Shown piece by piece: positions 47,394 to 59,884 of a DNA stretch of 64,000 bases (its first letter is position 1; each line of letters starts with the position of its first letter). Origin of the DNA: Lutjanus erythropterus (lineage: Eukaryota; Chordata; Actinopteri; Lutjaniformes; Lutjanidae); contig CM034610.1 in NCBI GenBank assembly GCA_020091685.1, positions 30,407,134 through 30,471,133 on the forward strand, read 5' to 3'. Made by a program: the position numbers and the translations under genes. A model generated the notes under the pieces. It saw nothing but the letters and a program-made list of their open reading frames with translations. It was not told where the DNA came from and ran no database searches.

Positions 47394-47654
47394 TCAACTC
47401 TTAGCTCTGAACTTAGCACTGAGAATAGAATGAAGACTGAGGTGAAAGTGAAGTGCTTTGGTGAAACCTGCAGATATACGATTGTGCTGATTGCACAAAT
47501 GATACTCACTGGATGAGGTGAATTAAAAAGTAGTCCATTTAGACCAGCTTACAAAGAATACAAAAAGTAAGTTGTGTAGTACTCCATTTGGTTTTTCCCT
47601 GTGACTAGATCTTGTTTGTAACTTCTTGGGGCTGGACAGCTTTTAACCAGTATT

Positions 47655-47698
47655 CTTCTTCTTCTTCTTCTTCTTCTTCTTCTTCTTCTTCTTCTTCC
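47655..47698. repeat. (TTC)n microsatellite, about 14 units
   Basis: Uninterrupted TTC trinucleotides, read as poly-Arg or poly-Glu in the minus-strand frames, which are not genes. Confidence 0.98.
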
Positions 47699-48420
47699 AA
47701 AGAGATCTGGCTTTCCATGCATAAAAATGAGCCAAACTGGATGTAGGACCAGTCCTGTGCCAGACACCCTCCACTGGAATTGTGGGCCAATGTGGCACTA
47801 CAGCAACCATCTAAATTTTAAAACTTTGTAAATTAATTGTAAAAATCAATCAGCACTTTGCAACTTTCACCAAAATCAGGTAAGATGTTCAAATGCTTCA
47901 AGTTGGTAGGAATTACAAGGTATGAAAATAGAGAAGAAAAGAGCTGATCACACCAATAAATTTTGATACAGGAGCTTTTTTGGTGTGTGGATCCTTTCTT
48001 CTCTATTTTTGGGCTTTGATATTTTGTGATCCAGCATCCAACCCATTGGGCCTTGGGGATGAGCGTGTCTTTTTCTCATACTGCTTTTTAGGAATTGTTT
48101 TTCTTACTTAACTTAAACTGTACAACCAGATAAACTTTCTGTCATAGTTTTAGCTCAAGTGACACCGAACTCGCTTCACTGCATCTTTAGAACCCACCAA
48201 TCCATTCAGATTTAAGAATGATCAAAAATTGAACTTGATAACTGAATTTTTAAATAAAGAATAAATACTGCCTTTACATGCAACTGGTGATTGCCTGAGG
48301 CATAGTGTGTGACGGTGTCTCACTTAGCAAAATAACAAGATCACGACTTGACCATGGTTGTGAGTTTGACTCCAGGGTTATCGTGCAGAACAGACCATTT
48401 TCACAGCAAATGTTTTGACA
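47699..48420. other. No gene recognised
   Basis: Intergenic, no supported feature. Confidence 0.45.
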
Positions 48421-48423
48421 TTT

Positions 48424-48553
48424 TAACACAGGTGTTAGCAGTGATACTAATTTAAGTTTATTCCACTGGTCAAACAGAGTCAGAGTGCTGCTACTGTGCA
48501 TGTTGGCTCACTAAATGGGACCTTAATTAGTATCATTGGTAACACCTGTGTTT
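48424..48553. repeat. Inverted repeat with about 32-bp arms
   Basis: Left arm TAACACAGGTGTTAGCAGTG at 48424 and the complement of the right arm (48521-48553) AAACACAGGTGTTACCAATG, both continuing GATACTAATT. The spacer is about 65 bp. Probably a small MITE or part of one. Confidence 0.75.
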
Positions 48554-49785
48554 ACCCTGCTATTTCTCATCAATATGACTGCCAGTGAAAAATGTCTACC
48601 TAGTCAGGCGTTGTGCCATGTAGATCAGAGATATTTTCAAGATAAAACTATAAATAATTGTGGTCTGGATATTTCTGTTGGTGAGATTTGCCTTCCTCCC
48701 TTTCCTTATGGCTGGTTTACTCTGCCTGCATGTACCTGTGTGTGTCGACTACCTCTTTGATCTACTGCAGCTGTTGTGCCGGTGGCGTCCACACAGGCTG
48801 CATTTCTGCTGCAGGGTGGCTGCTGAAAGCCCCATCTTTCTATACTGAGTTTGCAGAGGATCTTGAAGAGAAGAAGAGAGCTGTAAACACAAGGCATCAG
48901 TTTTCCATTCATTCAGACAGGAGGAGGGAGCGATGGAGAAAGTGAAAAGAGAGGAAGAAAAAGAAAAGAGGTGCCCTGCACCTGATTTTTTCATGTCTGT
49001 GACATATTTTATATTTTACAGATATAGACAATGAAACTGTAGTGAAAGGTGTCCTGTTGCTGATACAATGTCAATATCACTGTTAACAGATAACTTTCAA
49101 TCCAAATATCTGGATCTTTGGTTCTCAAACTCTGTTCATTGTTGTCCACTTTATTTTCAACATATTAATATTTTATATTCATAATATTCTCCTCCTGATC
49201 TGCACCTCTCATCATAATAGTTCCTGTTTGAAGCCATGCTTATAATGTTTTTGAAGCATTTATTTTCAGTCTCTTTATTTTACCTCTGCTTACCATCTTG
49301 CCATCACAATTTAGCTCATAAGTACTGGTAATCATGGATGATGTAAACTTGCTACGTGCATGATCAAGACTATGATACTGAAACAAAAATAGAGGAAAGT
49401 CAACACTTATAGTTCAGTCAACTCATATTGCATATATTCATTGAAACTTTTGCAGCATTTTGCTAATTTTATTTTTGAAATACTTTATTTCATTTTAAGA
49501 CAATATTTCTGAAATTAATCTGCGTACCACCAGAAGGAGCTTGGATATTACTAGTGGTACATGAACCACAGTTAAAGAATCTAGAGTCTAGATGAGGCGT
49601 GACTGCAGTTGCACTTGAACAGTGGCTGCTCTTATCTGTTAATATGGGTGCTGAAACAAAAAACAACAGTTGACGCTATGCACATGTGCTGTGCTGCTCA
49701 AGCATGTAGTGTGAACCGGCCGATATTCCTCAAAATGCTCAGCTCTGAACATTTTTGGGTTGTGGACAAGACATTTCTGTGCTCA
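48554..49785. other. No gene recognised
   Basis: Overlapping short open frames at 48536-48994 show no domain similarity. Confidence 0.45.
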
Positions 49786-49789
49786 TTTG

Positions 49790-49935
49790 CAGACGTGGTG
49801 AAGGTGATACATGTTTTATTTCCTCTAGACTTGACTGATGTCCTTTATTCTGGTCTCAGCAAGCAAAGATCCAATTAGGCTGCTACCATGTTCTAAGAGA
49901 AGAGTAGACATCACACCGATCCATGCTGTCCCTCA
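49790..49935 (+). mobile_element. LINE RT C-terminal fragment, L2-like
   Basis: Reads VVKVIHVLF...LTDVLYSGLSKQRSN, similar to the EKVIHAFISSRLDYCNALYTGLS segment of fish L2-like LINE proteins. The same segment recurs at 55055-55200. Confidence 0.7.
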
Positions 49936-49984
49936 TGGACAGTCTCAACTGCATACTACCTAATTTTAATTTTCAAGGAATTCA

Positions 49985-50450
49985 ACTCCAGGCGCACCCT
50001 GGTTATCGATGATTCAATTATTAGGTATGTCAGGAGATGTTTGGCGGAGACATTCTTTTTTTTCCTAGCGCTAAAGTGGCTGACATCCTGGAAAAAGTCC
50101 CTGGCCTCCTGATGAAGGATCCGTGTGCTAGGAATGTTATTATCCATGTTGGATACAATGATTTCTCCAACCAGACTTCTGAAATTTTAAAGCAGGATTT
50201 TAGCAGGCTCCTTCACAGGCTGAAAGACTGTGGAAAGCGTATTTTCATTTCTGGACCCCTGCCTCTGCTGGGCCAAAGCGTTTCAGCAGGATCCTCAGCC
50301 TCCATACATGTTTCCAGTGTAGTATGCAGGATGGCTTTTAATTGACAGTTTTAACCTCTTCTGGGAATGTCCATCCTTTTATTTGAGGGATGGTGTCCAT
50401 CCTAGCAGGCTGGGTGCACGGATCTGTTTTAAATACTCCTACAGTTATCA
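49985..50450 (+). mobile_element. LINE first-ORF fragment with SGNH-esterase domain
   Basis: Reads TLVIDDSIIRYVR, VADILEKVPGLLMKD, NVIIHVGYNDFSNQTSEILK, RIFISGPLPLLGQ and, in another frame, RDGVHPSRLGARI. This is the GDS, GTND and DGxHPS block order of the esterase-like ORF1 of certain fish CR1/L2-type LINEs. The first and third blocks have changed residues (IDDS for GDS; GYND for GTND). It probably belongs to the same insertion as 51090-51835. Confidence 0.8.
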
Positions 50451-50691
50451 TCTACTATTATCTACCACATGCTCAGATGGCCAGGCTCGTCACAGGTCAC
50501 TTCCAGTCAACAACCGCTGGCCAACTTCTTCTCTGCACCACTGTCATCATCCCAGTCAGGTATTGGCTCAACAGCTTCCCCTTGTGCTCAGGTGGTTTCA
50601 ATGCCAATGCACTCTCCTCTGCTGGTATGTACATGAAGACCTTCTTCAGCTTCACAGGTTTTAAAGTCTGACCTCAGTGCTCCTCTAGAGG

Positions 50692-51000
50692 AGTGTTTCC
50701 CAACCCTGGTCCTCAGAGCTCACTGCCCTGCATGTTTTAGATGTTTCTCTGCTCCAACACACCTGATTCAAATGATCAGCTCATCATCAAGCCTCTGCAG
50801 AAGCCTGATAACAACCTGGGCCCCGTTTCCCAGAGCCTTCGTAGCGCTACGTGCATCGTAAGTTGTATCTTAAGGTCTCCCTTAAGCTTACAGGCTCTCT
50901 GGAAAAGGAAACAGCCTGGGAGACCTTAAAACGACGCACGTAGCGCTACGAAGGCTCTGGGAAATGGGCCCTGATTATTTGAATCAGGTGTGTTTGAGTC
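50692..51000. mobile_element. Outer MITE, interrupted by an inner MITE
   Basis: Left half: GTGTTTCCCAACCCTGGTCC, GATGTTTCTCTGCTCCAACA, CACACCTGATTCAAATGATC. Right half after the insertion: ATTTGAATCAGGTGTGTTTGA, the inverted counterpart of CACACCTGATTCAAAT. The right end is cut short. Confidence 0.7.
50818..50971. mobile_element. Inner MITE, strongly palindromic, 154 bp
   Basis: Left TIR GGGCCCCGTTTCCCAGAGCC then TTCGTAGCGCTACGTGC; the right end on the other strand reads GGGCCCATTTCCCAGAGCC then TTCGTAGCGCTACGTGC. About 36 bp with one indel and one change. A second inverted pair (AAGGTCTCCC / GGGAGACCTT) lies inside. It interrupts the outer element. Confidence 0.88.
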
Positions 51001-51089
51001 ACAGTCTATTCTACACCTGACCCTTACTCCTTTACATTTTAAGAATATTAGAGGTCTGGGTTTAATTCACTTCTGTAAGTGATTCTGAG

Positions 51090-51835
51090 CTGGCCTTGCA
51101 TGATTACAAGATTCAGAACTGATTGTACTCAGTGATTTCAAATTAAATTGGTTGAGTTCTGCCTCTGAGTATTTAAAAGAAGTCTGCAGTAATATTAATC
51201 TTTCACAGATAATTACTGACCCTACCAGACCAAACTTAAAGGACCCCTGTAAGTCATTTCTTCTTGACTTAATTTTAACAAACAGAAAAGAAAAAAATAG
51301 TGTATATCACTCTGCCTTAAGATTCATCACTGGAGATAGCTATAACATCCAACATCGTGACCTGTATACTAAGGGTGGGTGGCCATCTCTCAGTGTAAGA
51401 CGTGAAAGACACTGGGTTTTATTTATTTATAAAGCTTGTATCTTTTACCTTCTTACATCAGTTCATTGCTTTCTTTTAATGTGGTTTCTTATCAAACTCG
51501 GTCCAGTGATTGGATTACGCTGCAGGTGCCAGCTGTTTTTACTTGTTAAATCCACTTTTGCACACTGTGCACCTGCAACATGGAACAACATGCAGAACAA
51601 TTTAAAGCTTTCCTCATTTTTACCAGAGGGCAATTTAAATCTTTAACTGTATCACTGTTCTACATTTTAACTGTTTTTATTCATTATTTTATGTTTTTAT
51701 TTTTTTACATTTTTAATTTAATAATAATAATGATAATAATTTACTTCTTGTTGCCACTTTTATGTAAGTTTCTCTTTTTTCTCTACCTCAATGTATTTCC
51801 AAGTTAAAATAAAGGTTGAATGAATGAATAGATCA
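51090..51835 (+). mobile_element. LINE second-ORF remnants and 3' end, L2/CR1-like
   Basis: First SASEYLKEVCSNINLSQIIT and DPTRPNLKDPCKSFLLDLIL, the end of the endonuclease domain. Then, after an internal deletion, VYHSALRFITGDSYN, GWPSLSVRRERHWVLFIYKA and CAPATWNNMQNNLKLSSFLP, the C-terminal end of the RT protein. The 3' UTR ends with a TGAA/TGAATGAA tail near 51818-51830. The RT core is missing. Confidence 0.85.
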
Positions 51836-54800
51836 AATAATGCCAAACTGCACTGTTGATAACATCTGGGGCATATGGGCATTAAGGAGGGGAGGCAGGA
51901 AGCTGCATAACATCTCAGAGGCAACAGTTAACTACTGTTATACATTTATAAATAGTTTAGTATTTCAGGTGCCAACTTTAAATCAACCATACAACTAATG
52001 ACTAATGTCCCCAGTAACAACCTGTACATACTCAAATGTTACTAGTTCTGACCTTGTAAAGTTTTTATAACACTTTCAACATAACATCTGAATTGAATGC
52101 CATCAGACCAACATAAAGGCTGCAGCAACACAAGGTGAAACTGTTAAGGAGCTAGTTTTGAGAACCCAAGTGCAGAATACAAGACTGAGAGAGGACAGCT
52201 GGTACGTCAAAGAATTTATTAAGACAATACTGAAAGAATGAATGAGTCTCTTGGCCAGGGGAGAGGAGGGGCTGAGCCAGGGAATTTTAGCAGAGGGGGA
52301 TGCAGGCAGAGTGAGTCCAGAGATCCAGGAAAGAGAGTGCCGGAGGCGGGAGTCAGGCCAGGCAGGCAGAGGAATAACAGGGATTAGCAAAAGGGTGCAA
52401 AAACAGACAAAAAGAAGAGGACAGAAAGGCTAGAACAAGACTAATTGAGTGCTGAATCTATGATCTGGCAGAGTGGCGGAGCTGAATCTCAGTATTTAAA
52501 GAAGAGTTGACTGGAGATGATCTGCAGCTGCCGGCCAACATCTGACCACCTGATCCCACTCCTGTAATCTGTAAAGCACAGAGAGAGAGAGAGAGAAGCT
52601 CCTGGCCAGAATGAAGCAGAGGACGAGACAGAAACACGCAGAGAGAAATAACTTCATCTCTTATGCTCAAAGAAATTAATTACAGTTTTAAAAGGATTCA
52701 ACAGCATATTTATAAATCCATCAGTGACGAAGCCTGTGAGAGAACAAAAAACTTCTTCCTCTTTATTGTAACATTCTTAACTAACCCTGGTCCCTCAGGG
52801 CCTAAATATGCTTCCATAAATGTCCTGTCATGTCTGAATGGAGCCATAAGTAAAGTTAACATAAAAGCTGCCTATATATAAAATGACAAAAAGCCATCAC
52901 AGATAAATGAAGATAGATGAAACCAGTACAGCAACTGGATATTCAGCTCAGTCTAAAACTCCCCCCCAAAAAACTTTTCATTCTCACTCCATGTAGACCA
53001 TCAAGCCTTGAATATAACACCACACACTGAGAGAAATGAGAGAAATGAACATTATAGTGTTTTTTTAAATTCAGAAGAAACACAGCTCCCCTGTTTTATA
53101 CCAACATATATTACATTTAATACCAAAACACTACTAAAGTTTTAAGGCACATAATGTTGCGTGCATCATGTGACTTTCATTTTGCGAGTCGCTTCACATG
53201 AGTTGTGACACACAACTTTTGTGCTGAGTGTTGTTTTGCAAGTGGCTTTAGTGGCCTCGTGATGTATGTAACATAGTTATTGTAGCCCCGAACATGGTCA
53301 TATCCCAAACCTAACCAAACTACAACAGTTAAAGTTACAGTTAAAGGGTGTTGGGGTTGTATCCCTTCTGGTTTTCAGTTTAACTGGTTACCGTAAGCGT
53401 GTGTGTGTTGTCTGCAGCAGCTGTGTCTGTTCCTGTCACCAGATTCGTCACACATTTTCAAACATATCACTGCCGACTTCCAGGTCGCATCTGATACCCA
53501 CTGCAGCAAATATGGTCATAAAAGCATGCACTACATTACAGACAGCCATGAAGAAAAGAAAAAGAATTTTTTTTTTCAACATCGTATTGAGCTGAGTTCA
53601 AACTCACTCCAGTAAAAGCAAGAAATACTCCACACACTTTATTTTAACCAGTGAGCTACAGAAACAACACCTACAACAGCAACCTACCGATATATATTTA
53701 CTACATCAGCAGCCAGGTAGAACATTTTTCTGGGTTGATCTAAAACAACTGGTTACCTCTAGCTATTCTGACAAAATATCCCAACATGTTTACGTTTTTT
53801 TCTCGAACCTGCGGACAAATTGACCACCACATCACAGCCTCCTACAACACTACACATTTTCACAAACAAATACTTGAAAGATTACTTACAGGTGGTGAGA
53901 CTCTACCTACAATACAGTACTGAAGACGGAGATTTGGTCATTCTCCTACCTATTGTGCGTGTTATATAGTAAAATACAGAGGAACCCACTCAGACCTCTT
54001 TATAGTTGCCATCAAGTGTTTGTCGATACCGTATTATTTAAGTGCTGTACGCAGAATGAACCAAGCATGGCACACAACCAGTTGGGATGACTTGGTGACT
54101 TATATCAGTGGTTCCCAAGCTAGGGGGTGGAGGAGGGGCATGAACAACCTGGGGAGAAAGGAAAGTGAAACAAAGTTGGATGAATACACTTTTATCTAAA
54201 GAAGAAGAGTAAGTTCAATCAGGAAGACCTTCTATTACGCTGCCTTCTTTCACAACTTTCCTTTACTCAGTCTCTCTCCTCCTATTCCCTCTAATCAGCT
54301 GTTTGTGGGTGTTCCCCTTCCTCTTTACTATCCAATCAGATTTTGCCACGGTTGCGGTAGCAAGTCAATTTGCTGCTGACAAACTTTAAATCGCTTCTGT
54401 CTTTGCTCCATCAGTTGTCATTCAGTCAGACGTGTGACCCTCCTCCACCCCTCTCTCCTCCAGTCATTGGACCCAGGTAGCCACAAGATGTTCACCTCAA
54501 TCCTCCCTGACGCCCTCTCCTCCAGTCTTCAGGTCCAGGCAGCAGGAGTCTGGAGCCATTCACCTCATCAGTCTCTGCTTTGCACCTCTTCACCACCACC
54601 AGTGTCTAGACCCCGGGGTTCTCTTCACTACAGCTTTATCACCCCCATTTATATATGTCCTTATTGTTTCACCTCAATGGGGTCTAACCGCCAGAGACTT
54701 TTCATGTTTCATATCTCATGTACGTGTCAATAAACCATTTCTTTTACTCTTAGTCTCTCCTGATTGAACTAAACTTAATTAGTTGTTCAAAGAGTTGGGC

Positions 54801-55050
54801 TCAAAGCTCAATCTCAAATCTATTGAAGTAGGTTTCTTTGACATTTTACATTGTCTCAACTTTTTCAATTTTATGGTGTAGGATTTATGTAGGGAAATAA
54901 GCAAAAAGAGAGGACTGTAGGACATGTGCTGCAGGAGCCGCAGGCACGTCATATGTTGGTGATTTATGTAATGGCGTTCTGAGCAGGAGTTTCAAAATAA
55001 AAGTACTATATATTGTCTGAGAGCTGGATCTGGGGAACTTGCGGATGTAG
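51836..55050. other. No gene recognised; unassigned repeats
   Basis: 52130-52650 is purine-rich on plus and resembles non-autonomous fish repeats, but I cannot place ends or family. 54100-54130 has the start of a repeat (GGTTCCCAAGCTAGGGGGTG). No exon is supported. Confidence 0.45.
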
Positions 55051-55054
55051 CGAG

Positions 55055-55420
55055 ACAGCTACAAAGACCTTTATTCTGGTCTCAGCAGGCAAACATCCAA
55101 TGACTACAACTCACTACACTGCTGCCAGGCTTTGAACGTGTTCTAAGAGAGGGAGACACATCACACCAGTCTGTGCTGTCCTTAACTGGTTATCAGTTTA
55201 AAAGACTGTAAGATTTTAAGAGTTGTAAAATGTTTTAAAAGCCTTACCAATGCTGCTGCTTCTTCTGCTAATTCCCTGTGAGTCGGTTTCTCCTATGGCA
55301 GGGCCCTTTTAATGGCTAAGTGGTTTTGATTTTTATTTAATCTTATTTAATTTGTATTCATTTTTTACTGTAAAGCACTTTAACTTTTTGGAAGTTATAA
55401 TAGATAAAGCTATTAAGTCT
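55055..55420 (+). mobile_element. LINE RT C-terminal fragment and 3' UTR, L2-like
   Basis: Shares CTTTATTCTGGTCTCAGCA, GCAAACATCCAAT and GTTCTAAGAGA with the fragment at 49790-49935. It continues with an AT-rich 3' UTR containing GTAAAGCACTTTAACTTTTT, typical of L2-like 3' ends. Frames are broken. Confidence 0.65.
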
Positions 55421-56949
55421 CCTCAGCTGCAGAGTTTTTTATCTTGAACAGCTGCAGTATTGTCATCTGAACTTCAGAGAAAACAACGCTTGTTTCCATG
55501 TCCATGATTGGTGATGGGCCGTCTCACAGCAGTATGTCCACATTAGCTGGACTGTTTATTTTGGCTTGCTGTCTGGTTGCATAATAATCCCACTACATTT
55601 TCCATTAATTAGCTTCTCAGCTGTTTACTGCAGTGTCACTCTAGTGTGCATGGCACCATATTATCGTGAGTCCTCCTATTTTAAACTACATGGCACAGTG
55701 AGTGGTTATGCAGTCTGTGGTTGTGCAGGTTTTGTGGTTATATACTGTGATTTTATATCATACTGTACTGCCTCCAGCTATCACTGGGTGCATTTTACAC
55801 AATCTTTTCGACTAACAAACTGCTGTCTTAAAGATTTTCAAAAATCTTTTAACCTCCTTCTGGCAGATATGGCAAGTCCACACATTTTTTACTCAAGTAC
55901 AGATACTTGTGTTCAAAAAAGAACTGAAAGAACTGATTCAACTTCTTTACTGCATTTAAGTGAAAACGTACAGACTCTGAACTGTAGTCAGAGTATAAAA
56001 GTAAAAAGTCGTCCTCTGAGGGACATTTCAACCGACTATTTCTGTGCAAAGCTAACTGAACCTCACCTTTTCTCCATGGTTGAGTCTCCCTCTGTCTGTT
56101 TTGTCTTGTTACATCTTGACATCTAATTTGTCTTGTTACATTTTTAACATGTAATCTTGGGGAAGAGAAGCATACACTTTAAAAGACCAGTAGGCTTTAG
56201 AAGCATCTAGTGGTGAACTTGAAGATTGCAAACACGTCTAACCTCCCCTTCCAAGTGTGTAAGTGAACCTACAGTGGCTGTGAAACTCGCACAAAATGCA
56301 AAAGCCAGTGTCATGGAAGAGGTTGAATAGCCAAAGGAGACATGAAGAATTATTGCTTCAAATGAGAGCGTTGTAGGGTGTCCTTTGAGATTCTTTTGAA
56401 AGAAGTAAGGAAGAGTCACATGTTTGAGGGGGGTGGGTCAGTAATGCTCAATTGTGCCAACTGTTTCTACATTTTAAGTGTCTTTATATTTTTTTGCCAA
56501 ACGTGGTTCTGTTCTGATCACATAATATGTTGAGATTACTGTGACCCAGCCCTGTAATTTCGATAAGTCAGTTACAGTAAGCTGATCTTTAAGTGTTAAA
56601 TTATAAGACATCCAAACAGAAATATTTAAATCTATCCTCAGAATTCACAAAGTGCACGCATTTGAAACCGAGTTTGTGCTTTTTGACTCTTGTTTACTTT
56701 TTCGGGGGGGACTTTCTTTTAATGTAATTGTCATGTTAACAATGAATTGGCTTCTTTGAAATCACCAGCTAATATGACAAATGTGAAATAAACATGTTTC
56801 TCCTGAAACACAATCTTTTTTTGTCAACTGCAAAATAAAAAGAAAAGAGTTTTTAACTTTTTTCCTGTTTCCTGTTTTTCCTGTTTTACTTTGTAGTTCT
56901 GTTCTTCCCTCTTGTTTCCCTCACTGTCTCAAGGTGATCAGTGTCCTCA
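55421..56949. other. No gene recognised
   Basis: A 186-codon plus-strand frame (55566-56126) includes a stretch of common fish repeat (TTTACTCAAGTACAGATACT) and shows no domain or splice context. I treat it as accidental. Confidence 0.5.
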
Positions 56950-58550
56950 TGATAATCCATATCCTCCAATGGAATGTCAGAAGTTTAAATGGTAATGGGC
57001 AAGAGTTCAAGAAGGCTGTCGCTGATTTAAAAGTTAGACTTGATGTTATTTATGTACAAGAAACTTGATTAAGACCTCTCTTGGACTTACTTGTAATACA
57101 ACATCATTGCAAATATTCCATGAGGTCTCAGAAAGTGTTGGTCGAAGAAAAATATGGTGTGAGGATTGAAATGCTCAGGATACTCTAGGTGGAAGGGATC
57201 ATACAGACAGATAGGAGAAGCAGTTGAAGAGCTTGTATTTCTTAATGATGGAAGAGGTACTTGGGTGGATGTTACAAGAGATACAGTTTTATGTCTAGAT
57301 CTTATGCTAGTCTAGGGAATATATGGTATAGTATATATTAATTTATGTGAATGGAATATAAAGAGATACTAACAGGGAGTGATCACTTTCCAATATTGCG
57401 ATTTATAAATTTTGACTTGTATTTGCAGGAAGGTTATGTAATGAAAAAGATGGTGCTTTCCTAAAGCTGACTGGGGAAAATGTAGGAAATGTTACATTGA
57501 GTCCACTGAAAGAATATTAATGTAGGGTGATATAGATGGCTGTGCAGCAGCAGGGATTATTGATGCTGCATCAACATGTATCTCTAAGAGGACAGTGAAT
57601 GGGGAAGAAAGAAAGTGGTTCCATGGTGGAACAATGAATGCAAAAATGCTATAAAATAAAGACATTGTGCATTCTGAATTGAAGTCCAGACAATCTGACT
57701 ACCAAAGAAAGAGAGCTATGGCAAAGAAAGTTGAAGTCTTACAAATAATCATGCAACAAAGATAAGAATGCACTTTACATGAGCTGAAAATGGGTTTAGA
57801 GTGGATATATATACAGCTCCAAGACAAAAGCAATTATGCTATGTTTAGACAACTACCAGATGAAAATTATATTAAACCTGTTTCATATGATATGCAGAGA
57901 AGGTGTAATGCCTGGCAGCTGGAAAAGTGTTCTGGTTCTACCTTTTCCAAACCTGGTAAAGACCCAGCTAATGCAGGAAACTACAGACCCATAGCCACAA
58001 CATCTCACTTGTGTAAATGGATGGAAAATAACACTGTTTATAGGTTGACAGGACTGTTTAGTACATGTCAAAGTGGATTTTGTAAAAGATGTACAGTAGA
58101 TGCTTTAAAGTTAGTGATGAGGCAGAAGAAGCAGATAGTATGAAGGAGGTCATGGCTATAATATATTTTGATTTTGAGAAGACTTATGACTCAATGTGGA
58201 CGCTAATCAAAATGCATAAAATGGGTATTGAGGACTGTATAACTGGGTTCTAGAGCTCTTGTCAGATCAGACAGTCTGTGTTAAAGTATTATCCCAGTTC
58301 TGTTTAACATTATGATAAATTATGTCTTTATGAATGTTGGTGGAGATATTGGGTCATTGCTTTATGCAGATGAACAGACTATATGGAAAAGAGGGAGAAA
58401 CATTTGATGTGGTAAATTGCATTCAAAGTGCTATCATGTGTCATACGACTGGGGTTTAAGATGTTAATTGCAAAGTCCTGCTGCATGTTCTTTACCAGGA
58501 AGAGCAGGCTGGATAATGTGCAGCTCAAATTGCATGGACAGGGTGAATGA
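56950..58550 (+). mobile_element. LINE, I/Nimb-like, degraded
   Basis: Starts IHILQWNVRSLNGNGQEFKK, the N-terminus of the endonuclease domain, with VIYVQET soon after. Further along: FSKPGKDPANAGNYRPIATT, SHLCKWMENN, FDFEKTYDSMW (RT motif), LLYADEQTIWKRGRN in place of the usual YADD block, and CCMFFTRKSRLDNVQLKLHG. Many stops and frame changes are present. The order and motifs fit a fish I-clade (Nimb-like) LINE. It is cut on its 3' side by the Tc1 insertion at 58551. Confidence 0.85.
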
Positions 58551-59605
58551 GGTCAAAAGAAAAAGTTGCTGCCTGGATTTAACTAATCGAACAGGTAAGA
58601 GGCTTCCATTGGATAATTACCACAGTGATTAATATGTTTCAGCTGGCAACAAGTTATTGAACCCTAATTGGTGCAGTGAGGAGCTTCTCATTTTTTAAAC
58701 AACCATGTCAGAAGACATATCCTGTGGTCATGGAAAAGATGTTACTCTGTTTCAGAAGGATCAAATTACTGACCTGCATCAAGCAAAGAAAACAACTAAG
58801 GAGATTGATGAAACTACTAAAACTAGGTTAAGAACTGTCCAACACATTATTAAAACCTGAAAGGATAGTGATGAACCATCATCTTAGAGGAAGAAATGTG
58901 GTCGGAAAAAAATCTTGAATGATCGTGATTGGAGGTCATTTCAATGTTTGGTGAAATCACAACATAAAAATTCAACAGTAGAACTCACAGCTATGTTTAA
59001 TAGTGAAAGTAAGAGCACTTCCACACACAATGTGAAGAGAACTCAAGGAATTGGGACTAAACAGCTGTTTAACCACTTATCAGTGAGGATAATCAGGAAA
59101 AAAGGCTTAAGTTTGCTAGAGAGCATAAAGATTGGACTCTGGAGCAAAAGGTCATGTGGTCTGATGAGTCCAGATTTACCGTTCCAGAGTGATGGGGGCA
59201 TCAGAGTAAGAAGAGCGGCAGATGAAATGATGCTCCCATCATGCCTAGTGCCTACCGTACAAACCTGTGGGGGCAGTGTTCTGATCTGGGGTTTCAGGGA
59301 GCATGAGACATTATTTTCACACATGGACTGTCCAACACAAAAAAGTCCAGACCTCAACCCCACTGAGAAACTTTGGGATGTTCTGGAGAAGACTTTAAAC
59401 AGCGATCTGACTCTCCATCATCAATACAAGATCTCAGTGAAAAATTAATCCAACAGGATGGACAGAAATAAATGTTGTGACACTGCATAAGTTCATCAAA
59501 ACAATGCCATGGCAGATTCATGCTGTAATCCAATCGTAAGCTAAAGGCAGTCCAACAAAACATTAGAGTGGGTGACTTTTTTTTTTTTTTTTTGACCAGG
59601 CAGTG
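58551..59605 (+). mobile_element. Tc1-like transposon, copy 2
   Basis: The left terminus is worn (GGTCAAAAGAAAAAGTTGCT); the right end TTTTTGACCAGGCAGTG is followed by TA. The transposase starts at 58707 (MSEDISCGHGKDVTLFQKDQ) and includes CGRKKILNDRDWRSF and, near the end, HMDCPTQKSPDLNPTEKLWD, which is the second catalytic Asp region. The central part between GGSVLIWG and [12 protein letters not shown] is deleted and stops are present, so it cannot be active. Confidence 0.9.
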
Positions 59606-59884
59606 TATTTTGGATTATGGAATGATGAGAAATGAAGAAAATTGAGAAATCATGTTAAAAAGCTGGGAAAATAAAGGGAGGGCCCAGCTCCACCAGAATA
59701 CACAGTTAGGGCACCCGATCATGGAGGGGACTGAAGGTGGCTTTCAGTCAGATTTCTGTGCTGGCAGCTCCCAGCATAATTTGTTTGTCCAGGGTACGTT
59801 TAAGTGCTTTGATTGTAAAGTACTAAATGCCTATGTGTTGTAGTCATCAGGTGTTAAAAGTCTATATCTAATCTCCAGTTGAAG
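59606..59884. other. Between Tc1 and Harbinger relics
   Basis: No firm assignment. It could be the end of the Harbinger-like element or displaced LINE sequence. Confidence 0.35.

Noticed and set aside
47112-47516. Several open frames across the CA and TTC microsatellites
   Set aside because: Low-complexity translations (VCVC, HTHT, poly-Glu/Arg) with no coding evidence.
48340-48400. Possible tRNA-like SINE head near GTGAGTTTGACTCC
   Set aside because: Only a weak B-box-like match; no A box or tail at the right distance.
55566-56126. 186-codon plus-strand open frame
   Set aside because: Includes common repeat sequence, has no recognisable domain and no splice or promoter context.
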